Shown: positions 54,150-63,277 of the stretch, one piece after another
How positions within the stretch are numbered: the stretch's first letter is position 1
Layout: each line of letters opens with the position of its first letter
Assembly (NCBI GenBank): GCA_039029355.1
Contig: JBCCGI010000014.1
Location: 1-64,000, forward strand
Direction: 5' to 3'
Origin: JBCCGI01 sp039029355
GTDB taxonomy: Bacteria; Planctomycetota; UBA1135; GCA-002686595
Length of the DNA: 64,000 nt
Translations under genes and position numbers: made by a program
The notes under the pieces: generated by a model
The model's input: the letters and a program-made list of their open reading frames with translations, nothing else
What the model was told of the DNA's origin: nothing
Databases searched by the model: none

Positions 54150-55492
54150 GAGGGGTCCTCGGGGGACGAGGGGATCCTGCTGCGGACCGCACCCACGAGG
54201 TGCAGCGACCCGGTCACCAGGACCCAACCGTCCGGCTGGGCGCGGCCTACTGCCGCTTGGAGTGCATCCCCGGGCGGGGAGGCCTCCGCCGCGATTCCGA
54301 GCCGGCTCGCGAGCGCGAGCAGCTCTTGGGGAGCGCGATAGGGGCCGTCGCCTGCGGACGTACAGAACACCCTATCGACGCGGTCCCGAAGCACCTTGAG
54401 CAGCCCGGCGGCGTCCTTGTCCAGCCCCACTCCCAGGAGGGCCTGGGGCCGGCCCCGCAGTCGAGAATCCCCTTCCAGGTCGTCGAGCACGACCCGCAGG
54501 CTGGAGGGAACGTGGGCGCCGTCGAGCACGACCGGGATTCCCCGCAGCTGCAGGCATTCTCCGCGCCCGGGCAGACGGGCCGCCTCTTGGACCGAGGCGT
54601 CGTCCACCAGCTCCGGCGCCAGGGGGGTCGCCCCGCGGCCCGCCCAGCCGCGGGCCGCCAGCTCCTCGACGGCCGCGGCGGCCAGGGCCAGGTTGCGCGC
54701 CGAGAGCGGTCCGTTCTGCGCCACGTGGCGGAGGGAAGCCCCGGCCGCTGCGACCGCCGCCAGGAGCGGAGGCGCGGCCTCCGCGTCGTCGGGCGCGATG
54801 CCGGTGACGACCGCGCACGGGTGGCGCACGATGCCGGCCTTCTCGCCGGCGATGGCGGCGCGTGTCGAGCCCAGGATGGCGGTGTGCTCCAGGTCGATGT
54901 TGGTCACGACGCAGACCTCGCTCCGCACGACGTTGGTCGAGTCCAGCCTGCCGCCCAGGCCGACCTCGACCACCGCCAGGTCGAGCCGCGCCTCGGCGAA
55001 GGCCGCCAGTGCCGCCGCCGTCAGCACGTCGAACCACGACGCGTCGCGCGCCGAGGTCCCGTGGCGCGTGGCCGCGTCGCGCGCGTCGAGCGCCCCCTCC
55101 AGCGCCCCCGCGAGGCGGTCGGGAGCGATCGGGCGCCCCTCGACGGCGACGCGCTCGACGACGCTCTCGACGTGAGGCGACGTGTACAGCCCGACGCGGT
55201 ACCCGGCGCGCGCCGCCGCCGCCGCGACCAGCGCCGACACCGAGCCCTTGCCCTTGGTGCCCGCGACATGGACGGCCGGAAAGGCGTTCTGGGGGTCTCC
55301 GAGGCGCTCCAGCAGATCCCGGACCGGCCGCAGATCGACCCGGCGCACCGCGCCCGCACCCGCCGCGCCTTCGGAACGGTCGGCGCGCTCTAGGTTTACG
55401 AGCTTGTCGAGGCGCGCGAGCACCCGCTCCAGCGCCGGGGAGAGCGCCCCTGGGCGGCTCAGAAAGCCCCTGTTCCTAAAGCGATCGTTCAT
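54119..55492 (-). CDS. folC: Folylpolyglutamate synthase / dihydrofolate synthase
   Basis: From the ATG at 55492 the product is 457 aa. FolC motifs: the P-loop VAGTKGKGSVSALVAA, YTSPHVESVVERVAVEGRPI, DLAVVEVGLGGRLDSTNVV, the NIDLEHTAILG block with GEKAGI, and VLDGAHVPSSLRVVLDDL. It adds glutamate to folate or dihydropteroate. It is a single-copy mur-ligase-fold enzyme of normal length. Frames upstream of 55492 lack family similarity. It is divergent from the DUF885-like gene. Confidence 0.95.
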   Translation of the reverse strand: MNDRFRNRGFLSRPGALSPALERVLARLDKLVNLERADRSEGAAGAGAVRRVDLRPVRDLLERLGDPQNAFPAVHVAGTKGKGSVSALVAAAAARAGYRVGLYTSPHVESVVERVAVEGRPIAPDRLAGALEGALDARDAATRHGTSARDASWFDVLTAAALAAFAEARLDLAVVEVGLGGRLDSTNVVRSEVCVVTNIDLEHTAILGSTRAAIAGEKAGIVRHPCAVVTGIAPDDAEAAPPLLAAVAAAGASLRHVAQNGPLSARNLALAAAAVEELAARGWAGRGATPLAPELVDDASVQEAARLPGRGECLQLRGIPVVLDGAHVPSSLRVVLDDLEGDSRLRGRPQALLGVGLDKDAAGLLKVLRDRVDRVFCTSAGDGPYRAPQELLALASRLGIAAEASPPGDALQAAVGRAQPDGWVLVTGSLHLVGAVRSRIPSSPEDPSCSPSYPTSS

Positions 55493-55545
55493 CGCGGGAT
55501 CGTGCCCTGGACCTCCCGGCCGTCTTGGCCGACAAACTAGGGGTG

Positions 55546-57459
55546 ATGATCTCCTGCATCGTAGCCGCCGCCCTCTTGCAGCCGTACCACCCTCCCGCGC
55601 CGGCGGCCTGGCCGGCCGTGGGGCGAGCGGCACAGGAGGGGCAGGGCCGCCAGGGCACTCCTCCCAAGAAGAAGAAGGGCAAGGGCAAGAAGAAGAAGCA
55701 GGGCAAGGGCCAGGGCGGAAAAGACGCCAAGGGCCAGGACGACGAGGAAGCGCCGCCGCCGAAGCCGCGCTCCGAGGTCGCCTCCGAGCGCCTGCGCGAC
55801 GTGGAGCTCGACCTCGGCGCGGTCCTGATCGAGCGCCATCCGTCGCTCGCCCGCCGCCGCGGGCTGCCTCCGGCGGACGAGAAGCCGCTGGAGATCGGCA
55901 ACCAGACCGGGCTCGCCTGGCAGAGCACGTTGGAGCGCAGTGCCGCCGAGCTCGCGATGGTGCCCTGGGAGGACCTGGAGCCGCTGCGCCGGCTCGACTT
56001 CGAGTGGATCCGGGCCTGGATCCGCGCCGAAGACCGGCTGGACTCGCTGGTTCCGGCCGAGCGCTGGAGCCCCGACCGCTACCTGCGCGAGATGCTCGAT
56101 CTCCTGCGCGGGCTGGTCGACGCGCCCGACCTGGCGCCGCCGCGCCGGATGGCGCTCGTCACGGCTCACCTGCGCACGATCCCGAAGTTCCTGCTGCAGG
56201 CGAAGGAGTCGCTGGTCTTCCCCACGCCGCAGGCGAGCGCGTATGCCGCGCTCCTCGCCGGCGAGCTGGAGTTCATGCTCACCGCCGAGCTGATTCCCGC
56301 GCTCGAGGAGCGCGGCCCGCCGGCCGAGGCTTGGCGGGCGCTCGAAGACGCGAACGACGACGCGGTGCTCGCGATCGGCGCGTTCCGCACCTGGCTCGGC
56401 TCGGTCGCCGCGCAGGACGAAGGCACGCGCGTTCTGGGCTCGAAGGGCTGGCACCGGCTGGTGTCCGAGCTGTCGGGTTCGGAGCTCGAGCTGGCACCGC
56501 TGAAGATCCGCCTGCTCCGCGACATCGCCGCGCTCGACACTTCGCTCGGCCGCTACCGCCAGGCGCCGCCGCCCAAGCCCGAGCAGCTGACCGAGGCCGC
56601 GCTCTGCCGCGTGCAGGACGAGACGCTGACCCAGGCGTGGGAGCTACTCATCGCGCTGGCGATCGTCGAGGGCGAGGAGCCACAGGTCAGCTGCCGGGAG
56701 CGCGTGTCCTACTCCTTCCCCGCTCCGATCGTCGCGATGCGCGGCGGCATGGAGGCGGGGCTGGTGTTCTCCTACCGCGGGCTCGGCTGGGCGCGCGGGG
56801 TGCAGGCGTCGCGTTTCGCCCGCATGGGCGTGCCGAACCAGCGCGCGCTGCTCCTGCAGTACGGCTTCCCGGGCGAGGCCCTGTGGGAGCACTGGTCGCG
56901 CACCAGCGAACGCCTCGCGCAGCGCACCGCGTGGAACCGCTGCCAGCGCGAGGCCTGGGGCCTGTACGCCGCCGACTGGGTCGTGCGCGCCAAGCCCACC
57001 ATCAACCCGTTCGCCGGCGACGAGGCGCTCGCGGCGGAGATCCGTCGCAACCGCCTGTTCGAGGCGGCGCGCATGTACGCGGCGCTGCTCCTGCACACCG
57101 ATCGCCGTGAGGAGCAGGACGTGGTCGAGGAGTTCCGGCTGCTGACTTCGGTCGACGCCGAGACGGCGGCGTTCGAGGTGCGTACGGCGCTGATCGATCC
57201 GCTGCACGGCGCCGGCTATCTCGGCTACATCGAGCTCCGCGAGCTCGAGAGCGAAGTGCGCGGACTGTTCAACTCGGTCGAGGCGCTGCGCCGCACCGCG
57301 CGCCTCGTCATGGTCTCGCCGAGTGCTCCTTCGCCGGCTCTCCTGGATTACGTCACGATCGCCGACGAGGCGAAGCGTGCGAAGGCGCGCAAGGGCAAAT
57401 CCGGCGAATCGGGTGACGCGGGCCGAGCCAGCGGAGACTCGACGGAGAAGGCAGAATAG
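55546..57459 (+). CDS. Exported DUF885-like protein with degenerate metal motif
   Basis: The 637-aa protein has a short hydrophobic N-terminus and a Lys/Gly-rich linker (about 35-65, PPKKKKGKGKKKKQGKG). A long helical domain follows whose end resembles DUF885: LLQYGFPGEALWEH and, about 27 residues on, QREAWGLYAADWV. Functional DUF885 proteins have HExxPGH and EGWALYxE; here the HE is LQ and the second H is E, so the zinc site is missing. The first ~300 residues match the helical DUF885 body. It is probably a non-enzymatic relative. AGGGG lies just before the ATG. Confidence 0.65.
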   Translation: MISCIVAAALLQPYHPPAPAAWPAVGRAAQEGQGRQGTPPKKKKGKGKKKKQGKGQGGKDAKGQDDEEAPPPKPRSEVASERLRDVELDLGAVLIERHPSLARRRGLPPADEKPLEIGNQTGLAWQSTLERSAAELAMVPWEDLEPLRRLDFEWIRAWIRAEDRLDSLVPAERWSPDRYLREMLDLLRGLVDAPDLAPPRRMALVTAHLRTIPKFLLQAKESLVFPTPQASAYAALLAGELEFMLTAELIPALEERGPPAEAWRALEDANDDAVLAIGAFRTWLGSVAAQDEGTRVLGSKGWHRLVSELSGSELELAPLKIRLLRDIAALDTSLGRYRQAPPPKPEQLTEAALCRVQDETLTQAWELLIALAIVEGEEPQVSCRERVSYSFPAPIVAMRGGMEAGLVFSYRGLGWARGVQASRFARMGVPNQRALLLQYGFPGEALWEHWSRTSERLAQRTAWNRCQREAWGLYAADWVVRAKPTINPFAGDEALAAEIRRNRLFEAARMYAALLLHTDRREEQDVVEEFRLLTSVDAETAAFEVRTALIDPLHGAGYLGYIELRELESEVRGLFNSVEALRRTARLVMVSPSAPSPALLDYVTIADEAKRAKARKGKSGESGDAGRASGDSTEKAE

Positions 57460-57549
57460 CTCCAGAACGACGCCTCCGCCGGGCCGATAGAACCCGTGTC
57501 GCGCACGTCCACCGGCGACGCGCGTTCGCAGAGGCCCCCTCTCGTCCTC

Positions 57550-57972
57550 ATGTCTGAGCTCATCCACCGGATTCGTGTCTTCGTGTTCCGCTACGAGCGG
57601 AGCCGTCCCGAATACCTGCTCCTGCGCGGTGCGCAGGGCATCGAGGCCTTTTGGACTCCGATCCACGGCCCGATCGGATTCGGCGAGAAGCTAGAGACCG
57701 CGATCCGGCGCGAGGTGATGGATGACGTGGGCATCTCCAAGCCGAACGAGCTGATCGATCTTCAGATGCCGGCGCGTTGGCTGGTCGGCGACGAGGAGGT
57801 CGTCGAGTGGAACTTCGGCTTCCACACGAGCAGCCACGACGAGCGCCTGCGCCTCGACCCCCGCTGGGCGGACTTCCGCTGGTCGGAGTTCACGGCCGCC
57901 TACCCGTCGCTCGAGCTCGAGATCGACCGCGCCGCCATCATGAGGCTGCACACGATGCTGCACGCCGCCTGA
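57550..57972 (+). CDS. Nudix-family hydrolase
   Basis: From the ATG at 57550 the product is 140 aa. The Nudix box is recognisable at GFGEKLETAIRREVMDDVGI; the REUxEE core is REVMDD, so both catalytic glutamates are aspartates, a conservative change that could still bind Mg2+. The strand order RVFVFRYERSRPEYLLLRG before and FGFHTSSHDE after fits the fold. It most resembles the NTP pyrophosphohydrolase type (NudB/Ap4A-like). A GTG at 57496 would add 18 residues without support. Confidence 0.8.
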   Translation: MSELIHRIRVFVFRYERSRPEYLLLRGAQGIEAFWTPIHGPIGFGEKLETAIRREVMDDVGISKPNELIDLQMPARWLVGDEEVVEWNFGFHTSSHDERLRLDPRWADFRWSEFTAAYPSLELEIDRAAIMRLHTMLHAA

Positions 57973-57987
57973 GCGCGGCTTGCGGCG

Positions 57988-59226
57988 TCAGGAGAACAGG
58001 TCGAGCGGCTTCGTCCCAGCGCCGAGCACGTCGGCGGTGCGCACGCCGAAGCAGGCTTCGATCGCGGCGCCGTAGACGGCGCGGAAGTCGGTGGTGTGCA
58101 CGAGGTCGCCGCCCTCGAGCTCGACCAGCGACGGGTGCGCGCCGTGCAGGCCGCCGCGCACACGCGTGCCGGCGACGAACATCGGCCCCGCCGCGCCGTG
58201 GTCCGTGCCGCGCGAGCCGTTCTCCTGCACGCGGCGCCCGAACTCCGAAAAGGCGAGGACGACGACGTCGCGGGTTTCCTCGCCGGAGCCCAGGTCGCGC
58301 AGGAACGCCGACAGCCCGTGGTCGAGCCGACGCATCAGGGTGTTGTGCGGCGAGCGTTGCGAGGAGTGCGTGTCGAAGCCCCGCAGCTCGACCGAGAGCA
58401 CCCGCGCGCCCACGTCGCCCCGCACCAGCGCCGCGGCCGCGCGGAGGTCGAGTCCGAACGAGTCGTCGGGGTAGTCGACCTTCGGACGGTAGCTCGCCGC
58501 CGCAGTGCGGATGGCCTTGGACGACTCGCGGGCGTCGGAGAGCACGCCGCGTAGGAAGTCGAGCCGGCTCTTGCCGGACGGCTTGCGGCGCTCGTCGGCG
58601 TCGTAGCCCGCGACCTCGTCCTCCTTGCCGATCCAGCGGTAGCCCTCGGGCACGACGAACGATGACGCGCCGTGCACGGGCGAATAGAGCGAGAACGGCA
58701 CGGTTCCGCCGATGTGCACCAGCCGCGAAGCCTCGGTGCGGTCGCCGAAGGCCGCCGTGCAGAGCCGCCCGACCCAACCCTGCCCCGCCGCACGGCCGCG
58801 CAGATCGGCCGAGTGCCAGATCTCCATCGACTTGAAGTGCGAGCGGTTCGGGCGCGGATAGCCGCAGCCCTGCACGATCGCGATCCGCCCCTCGTCGTAG
58901 AGGCCGCGCAGGCCGCCGAGCGCGGGGTGCAGGCCGACGTAGTCGTCGAGCGGCAGCACCTCGTCCTGGTCGATGCGCGTCGTCGAACGCGCGGCGTGGT
59001 ACGCGTCGTCCGCGTACGGCACGACGGTCGAGAGTCCGTCGTTTCCGCCGGAGAGCTGCACCAGCACCAGGACCGCACCGTCGCCTTCGCGCTCGGCGTC
59101 GGGATCGGCCGCCAGCAGGCGTGGACCGCCGAGCGCCCAAGGGCGGCCGGCCATGCTGCCGAGGGCTCCGAAGGCGGCCGCGGCGCGCAGCGCCTGACGG
59201 CGATCGATGCCTGCTTTGCGCTTCAT
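57988..59226 (-). CDS. DUF1501 family protein with Tat-type signal
   Basis: The 412-aa product has a twin-arginine motif (DRRQALRAAAAFGALGSMAG) and the DUF1501 core: VLVLVQLSGGNDGLSTVVPY, SHFKSMEIWHSADL, RGFDTHSSQRSPHNTLM, FSEFGRRVQENGSRGTDHG. It follows the second DUF1800 gene by 12 bases. As in the first pair, DUF1800 precedes DUF1501. It is convergent with the Nudix gene (15-bp gap). Confidence 0.87.
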   Translation of the reverse strand: MKRKAGIDRRQALRAAAAFGALGSMAGRPWALGGPRLLAADPDAEREGDGAVLVLVQLSGGNDGLSTVVPYADDAYHAARSTTRIDQDEVLPLDDYVGLHPALGGLRGLYDEGRIAIVQGCGYPRPNRSHFKSMEIWHSADLRGRAAGQGWVGRLCTAAFGDRTEASRLVHIGGTVPFSLYSPVHGASSFVVPEGYRWIGKEDEVAGYDADERRKPSGKSRLDFLRGVLSDARESSKAIRTAAASYRPKVDYPDDSFGLDLRAAAALVRGDVGARVLSVELRGFDTHSSQRSPHNTLMRRLDHGLSAFLRDLGSGEETRDVVVLAFSEFGRRVQENGSRGTDHGAAGPMFVAGTRVRGGLHGAHPSLVELEGGDLVHTTDFRAVYGAAIEACFGVRTADVLGAGTKPLDLFS

Positions 59227-59238
59227 GTCGTCTTCCGC

Positions 59239-60996
59239 CTAGTTGAGCTGTGCCTCGGGGAGGCTGAGCATGAGGTGCGCGAGGTCGCGCAGGATCGGCT
59301 CGGCGACCTCTGGCTTCTTGAGCAGCTGCCCGTTCTTGATGCCCTGCGAGCGACGCTTCTCGCGCAGCTCCGCGACGAGGAAGTCGCGCGTCTCCTTCGA
59401 CAGAGGCAGCGCCAGGAGCTCGTCCGCCAGGCAGCGCACCATCGCACCGTCCTTGCGCTTCTTAGCCTCGGCCAGCCGCGTGGTCAGGTTGATGCGCGGG
59501 CGCCACTTCATGCTGCGGAGCCCCTTCAGCGCCTGCAGGTCGCCGAGCTTGCGCGAGGGCGAGCCCTGCGGCTCCATGGCGTCCGCCTGCATGTCCTCCA
59601 TCGCGACCGCATCGCCCATCTCGTCCATCGACGCCGCCGGGTCTGCGCCCCACCCGCCTCCTGCGGGCTCCATCGCGGCGTCGGGGGCGGCGTCCGCGTC
59701 CATCTGCGCTTCGTCTTCGAGCGGCCCGTAGTCGTTCACGATGTCGTCCACATCGACGACTCCCAGCAGCACGCCGGCCAGGTTGCCGCGCTGCATGAAG
59801 CTCGACGTGCTGATCCACGCCTCGCCTCCGTCCCAGCCCTTGACGCTGGGAGGGAAGAACAGCCGCTGCCCAAGCGCGGTGCCGCTGGCCAGAAGGAAGC
59901 GCGACGGCGGCTCGATGCCCAGCCGCCGCGAGGTGCTGACCAGGTGCTCGACCGGCCCGGCGATGCGGTTCCCACGGATCTCGTCGCGGTAGAAGGCGGG
60001 GTCGTTGAAGAGCCGGCGCAGGAACGCGGTCACGTCGTAGTCGTTGGCGGCGAGGAAGTCGCCGTAGAACCCGGCGCGGTCGGGATCGGGCTCGACGCCT
60101 TCGAACCACGCGAGCAGCTTGCCCGCCAGGAACGCGCCGCAGGCGGGCTGCTCGAGCAGGATGCGAACCAGGTCGTCGCCGTCGAAGGGGCCGGTGCGCC
60201 CGAGCACGGTCTTGTCGCCGTCGTCGTGGCGCTTCTTGATGACGCGGAACTTGCCGCCCCCGTCGGACCACCCGGTCAGCGTGCGCGCCGCCTCCTGGAC
60301 GTCGCGCTCGGAGTAGTTGCCCTCGCCCAGGGTGAAGAGCTCCATCAGCTCGCGCGCGAGGTTCTCGTTGGGGCTCGACTTCTTGTTCTCGTCGTTGTCG
60401 AGGTACTCGAGCATCGCAGGGTCGCGGACGACCCCCTGCAAGAGGTCCTCGAAGCGTCCGAGCGCGTGCGCGTAGAAGAGCTCGTTCTGCTGGATCATCT
60501 CGAACGAGTTCTTGACCGTCTGCTGCGAAGTGGCGAAGTGCCCGTGCCAGAAGAGCGTCATCTTCTCGCGCAGCGGATCCTCGCCGGACAGCATGCGCTC
60601 GATCCACCACGCGCCGTAGTCGGACAGCTGCTCGTCGTCGGACCGGCGCTTGCGCTTGCGGACTTCGCGCTTGGCCTTGGCGTCGAACTCGATGACCTCG
60701 CTCATCTTCCGTTCGGACCGGCGGGCGGCGACGTTTTCGAAGAAGTACTCGCCGCGGGGCACCCGGCGCTCGAGCAGATCGTCGACGAAGGCGGCCCGGC
60801 CGAGTGCGACGGCGCGCTCGACCTCGTCCGGGCGCGCGCCAAAGCCGGCCCGGTTGAGGAGGTGCTCGGCGAGCTCGGCGTTCCAGCCATCGGCGCGCTG
60901 GACCGGTTCGGTGCGCTCCGGTGCGGGCTCAGGCGTGGCGGGGTCCTGGGGCGCGGCGACCGGGAAGAGGAGCGGAGTGAGGAGGAGGCTGAGCAT
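59239..60996 (-). CDS. DUF1800 family protein with Met/acidic-rich insert
   Basis: From the ATG at 60996 the product is 585 aa with a signal peptide (MLSLLLTPLLFPVAAPQ). The DUF1800 core shows LLNRAGFGARPDEVERAV, MTLFWHGHFATSQQTVK, NENLARELMELFTLGEGNYSE, FLAGKLLAWF and SVKGWDGGEAWIST. Around residues 424-478 is an insert rich in Met, Asp and Ala with GG turns (MDADAAPDAAMEPAGGGWGA and MDEMGDAVAMEDMQADAMEP), unusual for the family and possibly metal-binding or a flexible loop. It pairs with the following DUF1501 gene. Confidence 0.87.
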   Translation of the reverse strand: MLSLLLTPLLFPVAAPQDPATPEPAPERTEPVQRADGWNAELAEHLLNRAGFGARPDEVERAVALGRAAFVDDLLERRVPRGEYFFENVAARRSERKMSEVIEFDAKAKREVRKRKRRSDDEQLSDYGAWWIERMLSGEDPLREKMTLFWHGHFATSQQTVKNSFEMIQQNELFYAHALGRFEDLLQGVVRDPAMLEYLDNDENKKSSPNENLARELMELFTLGEGNYSERDVQEAARTLTGWSDGGGKFRVIKKRHDDGDKTVLGRTGPFDGDDLVRILLEQPACGAFLAGKLLAWFEGVEPDPDRAGFYGDFLAANDYDVTAFLRRLFNDPAFYRDEIRGNRIAGPVEHLVSTSRRLGIEPPSRFLLASGTALGQRLFFPPSVKGWDGGEAWISTSSFMQRGNLAGVLLGVVDVDDIVNDYGPLEDEAQMDADAAPDAAMEPAGGGWGADPAASMDEMGDAVAMEDMQADAMEPQGSPSRKLGDLQALKGLRSMKWRPRINLTTRLAEAKKRKDGAMVRCLADELLALPLSKETRDFLVAELREKRRSQGIKNGQLLKKPEVAEPILRDLAHLMLSLPEAQLN

Positions 60997-61303
60997 GACG
61001 CGTTCCCTGCCGGAGTCTCGGCGGCCTCGGGTCGGGCGGGGCCGGAGGGGGCTCCCCATCGTCCCCCAACCTCGGCGAGCTGTCGAGGTTCCGGGGAGTG
61101 GGGGGGAAAGCCCCTTCGACGACAGCTAGGATGCCGCCATCCCACCTTCCGCCCCCGACCACCCGGGGACTGGCGGCTGGACCGGGTTGGGGGCGGTTCG
61201 GTTGCGCATTTTTGCGCGGACTTTTCGCCTCTCCGCCGCCCGCGGGAGCGAAGCGGCCCCCGGCGGGCCGCCGATCCCGGAAACGGTCCGCCCCAAAAAG
61301 CCG
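60997..61303. other. 307-bp divergent intergenic region
   Basis: This gap between the second DUF1800 gene and the UbiD-family gene should hold both promoters. I see a 7-bp GCTGTCG/CGACAGC dyad (61079-61085 with 61120-61126) around a G-rich stretch, but no recognisable promoter. The UbiD frame is open back to 61187 and may start earlier than annotated. Confidence 0.35.
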
Positions 61304-63109
61304 ATGCCCTCCGCCGCGCCTCCCGACCTGCGCGCCTTCCTCCGCGAGCTGGAGGGGGCGGGCGACCTCGTCACCATCGAAGCCGAGGTCGATCCCGAGC
61401 TCGAGCTGGCCGAGATCCACCGACGGGTCATCGCCGCCGGCGGGCCGGCGCTGCGCTTCAACCGCGTCCGGGGGGCGAGCCTGCCCGCCGTGACCAACCT
61501 CTACGGCACCGCAGGCCGGGTCGAGCGTGCCTTCGGCCGCAGGCCCGGCGAGCTGATCGCCGAAGTTGCGCGCTTGCCCGAGGAGCTGCTGCCGCCCAGC
61601 CTGGGCGCGCTCTGGAACAAGCGCGGTCTCTTCGGGAGCCTCGCCAAGGTCGGCCTGAAGCGCCGCCGGGGTCCGGTGGCCGAGGTTGCCCAGACCCCGC
61701 CGCGGCTGACCGAGTTGCCGGCGATCCGCAGCTGGCCGCGCGACGGGGGGCGCTTCCTCACCTTGCCGCTCGTCTACACCGAACCGCACGACGAGGGCCC
61801 GTCGAACCTGGGCATGTACCGGATCCAGATCTTCGACGACGGACACACCGGCCTGCACGTGCAGATCGGCAAGGGCGGCGGCTTCCACCTCGCCGCGGCC
61901 GAGGCGGCCGGGCGGCCGTTGCCGGTGGTGATCCACCTCGGCGGTCCCCCGGCGGTCACCCTGGGTGCGATCGCCCCGCTGCCCGAGAACGTGCCCGAGA
62001 TGCTGCTCTCCAGCCTCCTGCTGGGGCGCAAGCTCGGCATCACGCAGACCGCGCACGGGCCCCTGCCGGTCATCGCCGAGGCCGAGATCGCGCTGGTCGG
62101 CGAGGTCGCGCCCGGTGCTCGCCGCCCCGAGGGACCGTTCGGCGATCACTACGGCTACTACTCGGAGACCCACGACTACCCGCTCTTCACCTGCCACACC
62201 CTGCTGCACCGGCGCGACGCGGTCTTCCCGGCCACCGTCGTGGGCAAGCCGCGGCAAGAGGACTTCTTCCTGGGCGACTATCTCCAGGAGCTCCTGGCTC
62301 CGCTGCTTCCGCTGGCGATGCCCGGCGTCCGCGACCTCTGGAGCTACGGGGAGACCGGCTACCACTCGCTGGCCGCCGCGGTCGTCCACGAGCGCTATCG
62401 CCGCGAGGCGATGGCCAGCGCGTTCCGCATCCTGGGCGAGGGGCAGCTGTCGCTGACCAAGTTCCTGCTGGCGGTGTCCGAGCCGATCGACCTGCGCGAC
62501 TTCCGCGCGGTGCTTACGCACGTGCTCGAGCGCGCCGACTTCCGCACCGACCTCTTCCTCTTCGCCAACCTGTCGATGGACTCGCTCGACTATGCGGGGC
62601 CGAAGGTCAACGAAGGCGGCAAGGGAGTGCTGCTCGGCGTCGGTGAGCCGATCCGCAGCCTGCCGCGCGAGCTCTCAGGCGCGCTGCCCCCCGAGATCCG
62701 TGCGGCGCGCGTCTTCTCCCCGGGTTGCCTGGTGATCGAGGCCGAGCCCTACGCCCAGGCGCCGGACATCGGGCCGGCCTTGGCAGCCCTTCCGGCCCTG
62801 CGGGACTGGCCGCTGCTGGTCCTCACCGACGACGCCGAGCGCGCGGCGAAGAGCTCGATGAACTTCCTTTGGACGACCTTTACGCGCTTCAACCCGTCGG
62901 CCGACGTGCACGCTGCGGCGGTCGAGCTCGTCCACAACCATCCGTCCTTCACGCCGCCGGTCCTGATCGACGCCCGCTGCAAGCCCTGGTACCCCGAGGA
63001 GCTCTTCTGCGACCCGGACACCGCCGCGCTCGTCGACCGGCGCTGGAGCGAGTATTTCCCGAACGGCGGGGTCGAGATGGGGGACTCGGACCGGGCGCAC
63101 CTGGACTAG
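61304..63109 (+). CDS. UbiD-family (prenylated-FMN) decarboxylase, long form
   Basis: The 601-aa product matches UbiD: LRAFLRELEGAGDLVTIEAEV at the N-terminus, SNLGMYRIQIFDDGHTGLHVQIGKGGGFH (prFMN and metal site, containing the catalytic Arg), ALVGEVAPGARRPEGPFGDHYGYYS (acid motif) and TLLHRRDAVFPATVVGKP. It is about 100 residues longer than typical UbiD/MenD-linked enzymes because of N- and C-terminal additions, like the larger ~600-aa group. It removes an aromatic or alpha,beta-unsaturated carboxylate, perhaps in quinone synthesis. No UbiX (flavin prenyltransferase) is nearby. An upstream GTG/TTG start near 61187 is possible. Confidence 0.85.
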   Translation: MPSAAPPDLRAFLRELEGAGDLVTIEAEVDPELELAEIHRRVIAAGGPALRFNRVRGASLPAVTNLYGTAGRVERAFGRRPGELIAEVARLPEELLPPSLGALWNKRGLFGSLAKVGLKRRRGPVAEVAQTPPRLTELPAIRSWPRDGGRFLTLPLVYTEPHDEGPSNLGMYRIQIFDDGHTGLHVQIGKGGGFHLAAAEAAGRPLPVVIHLGGPPAVTLGAIAPLPENVPEMLLSSLLLGRKLGITQTAHGPLPVIAEAEIALVGEVAPGARRPEGPFGDHYGYYSETHDYPLFTCHTLLHRRDAVFPATVVGKPRQEDFFLGDYLQELLAPLLPLAMPGVRDLWSYGETGYHSLAAAVVHERYRREAMASAFRILGEGQLSLTKFLLAVSEPIDLRDFRAVLTHVLERADFRTDLFLFANLSMDSLDYAGPKVNEGGKGVLLGVGEPIRSLPRELSGALPPEIRAARVFSPGCLVIEAEPYAQAPDIGPALAALPALRDWPLLVLTDDAERAAKSSMNFLWTTFTRFNPSADVHAAAVELVHNHPSFTPPVLIDARCKPWYPEELFCDPDTAALVDRRWSEYFPNGGVEMGDSDRAHLD

Positions 63110-63120
63110 CGTCACAGCCT

Positions 63121-63176
63121 GGAGGTGGCGCCGTAGTGCAGGTCTCTCTCCGGGGGGCGGCACGGCTCCCACCTCC
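63121..63176 (+). terminator. Hairpin after the UbiD-family gene
   Basis: GGAGGTGG (63121-63128) pairs with CCACCTCC (63169-63176) around a GC-rich, partly self-complementary loop, 12 bases after the stop. It is probably a terminator; there is no T-run. Confidence 0.45.
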
Positions 63177-63277
63177 TTCACTCCTTCGGAGCCCCACCCC
63201 GGGACCGTTGCCGCCCCCACCTTCGCGAACGTACGCTGCGCTCTCGTCCCCGAATCCCTGCCCAGGAGGCGGTTCTC

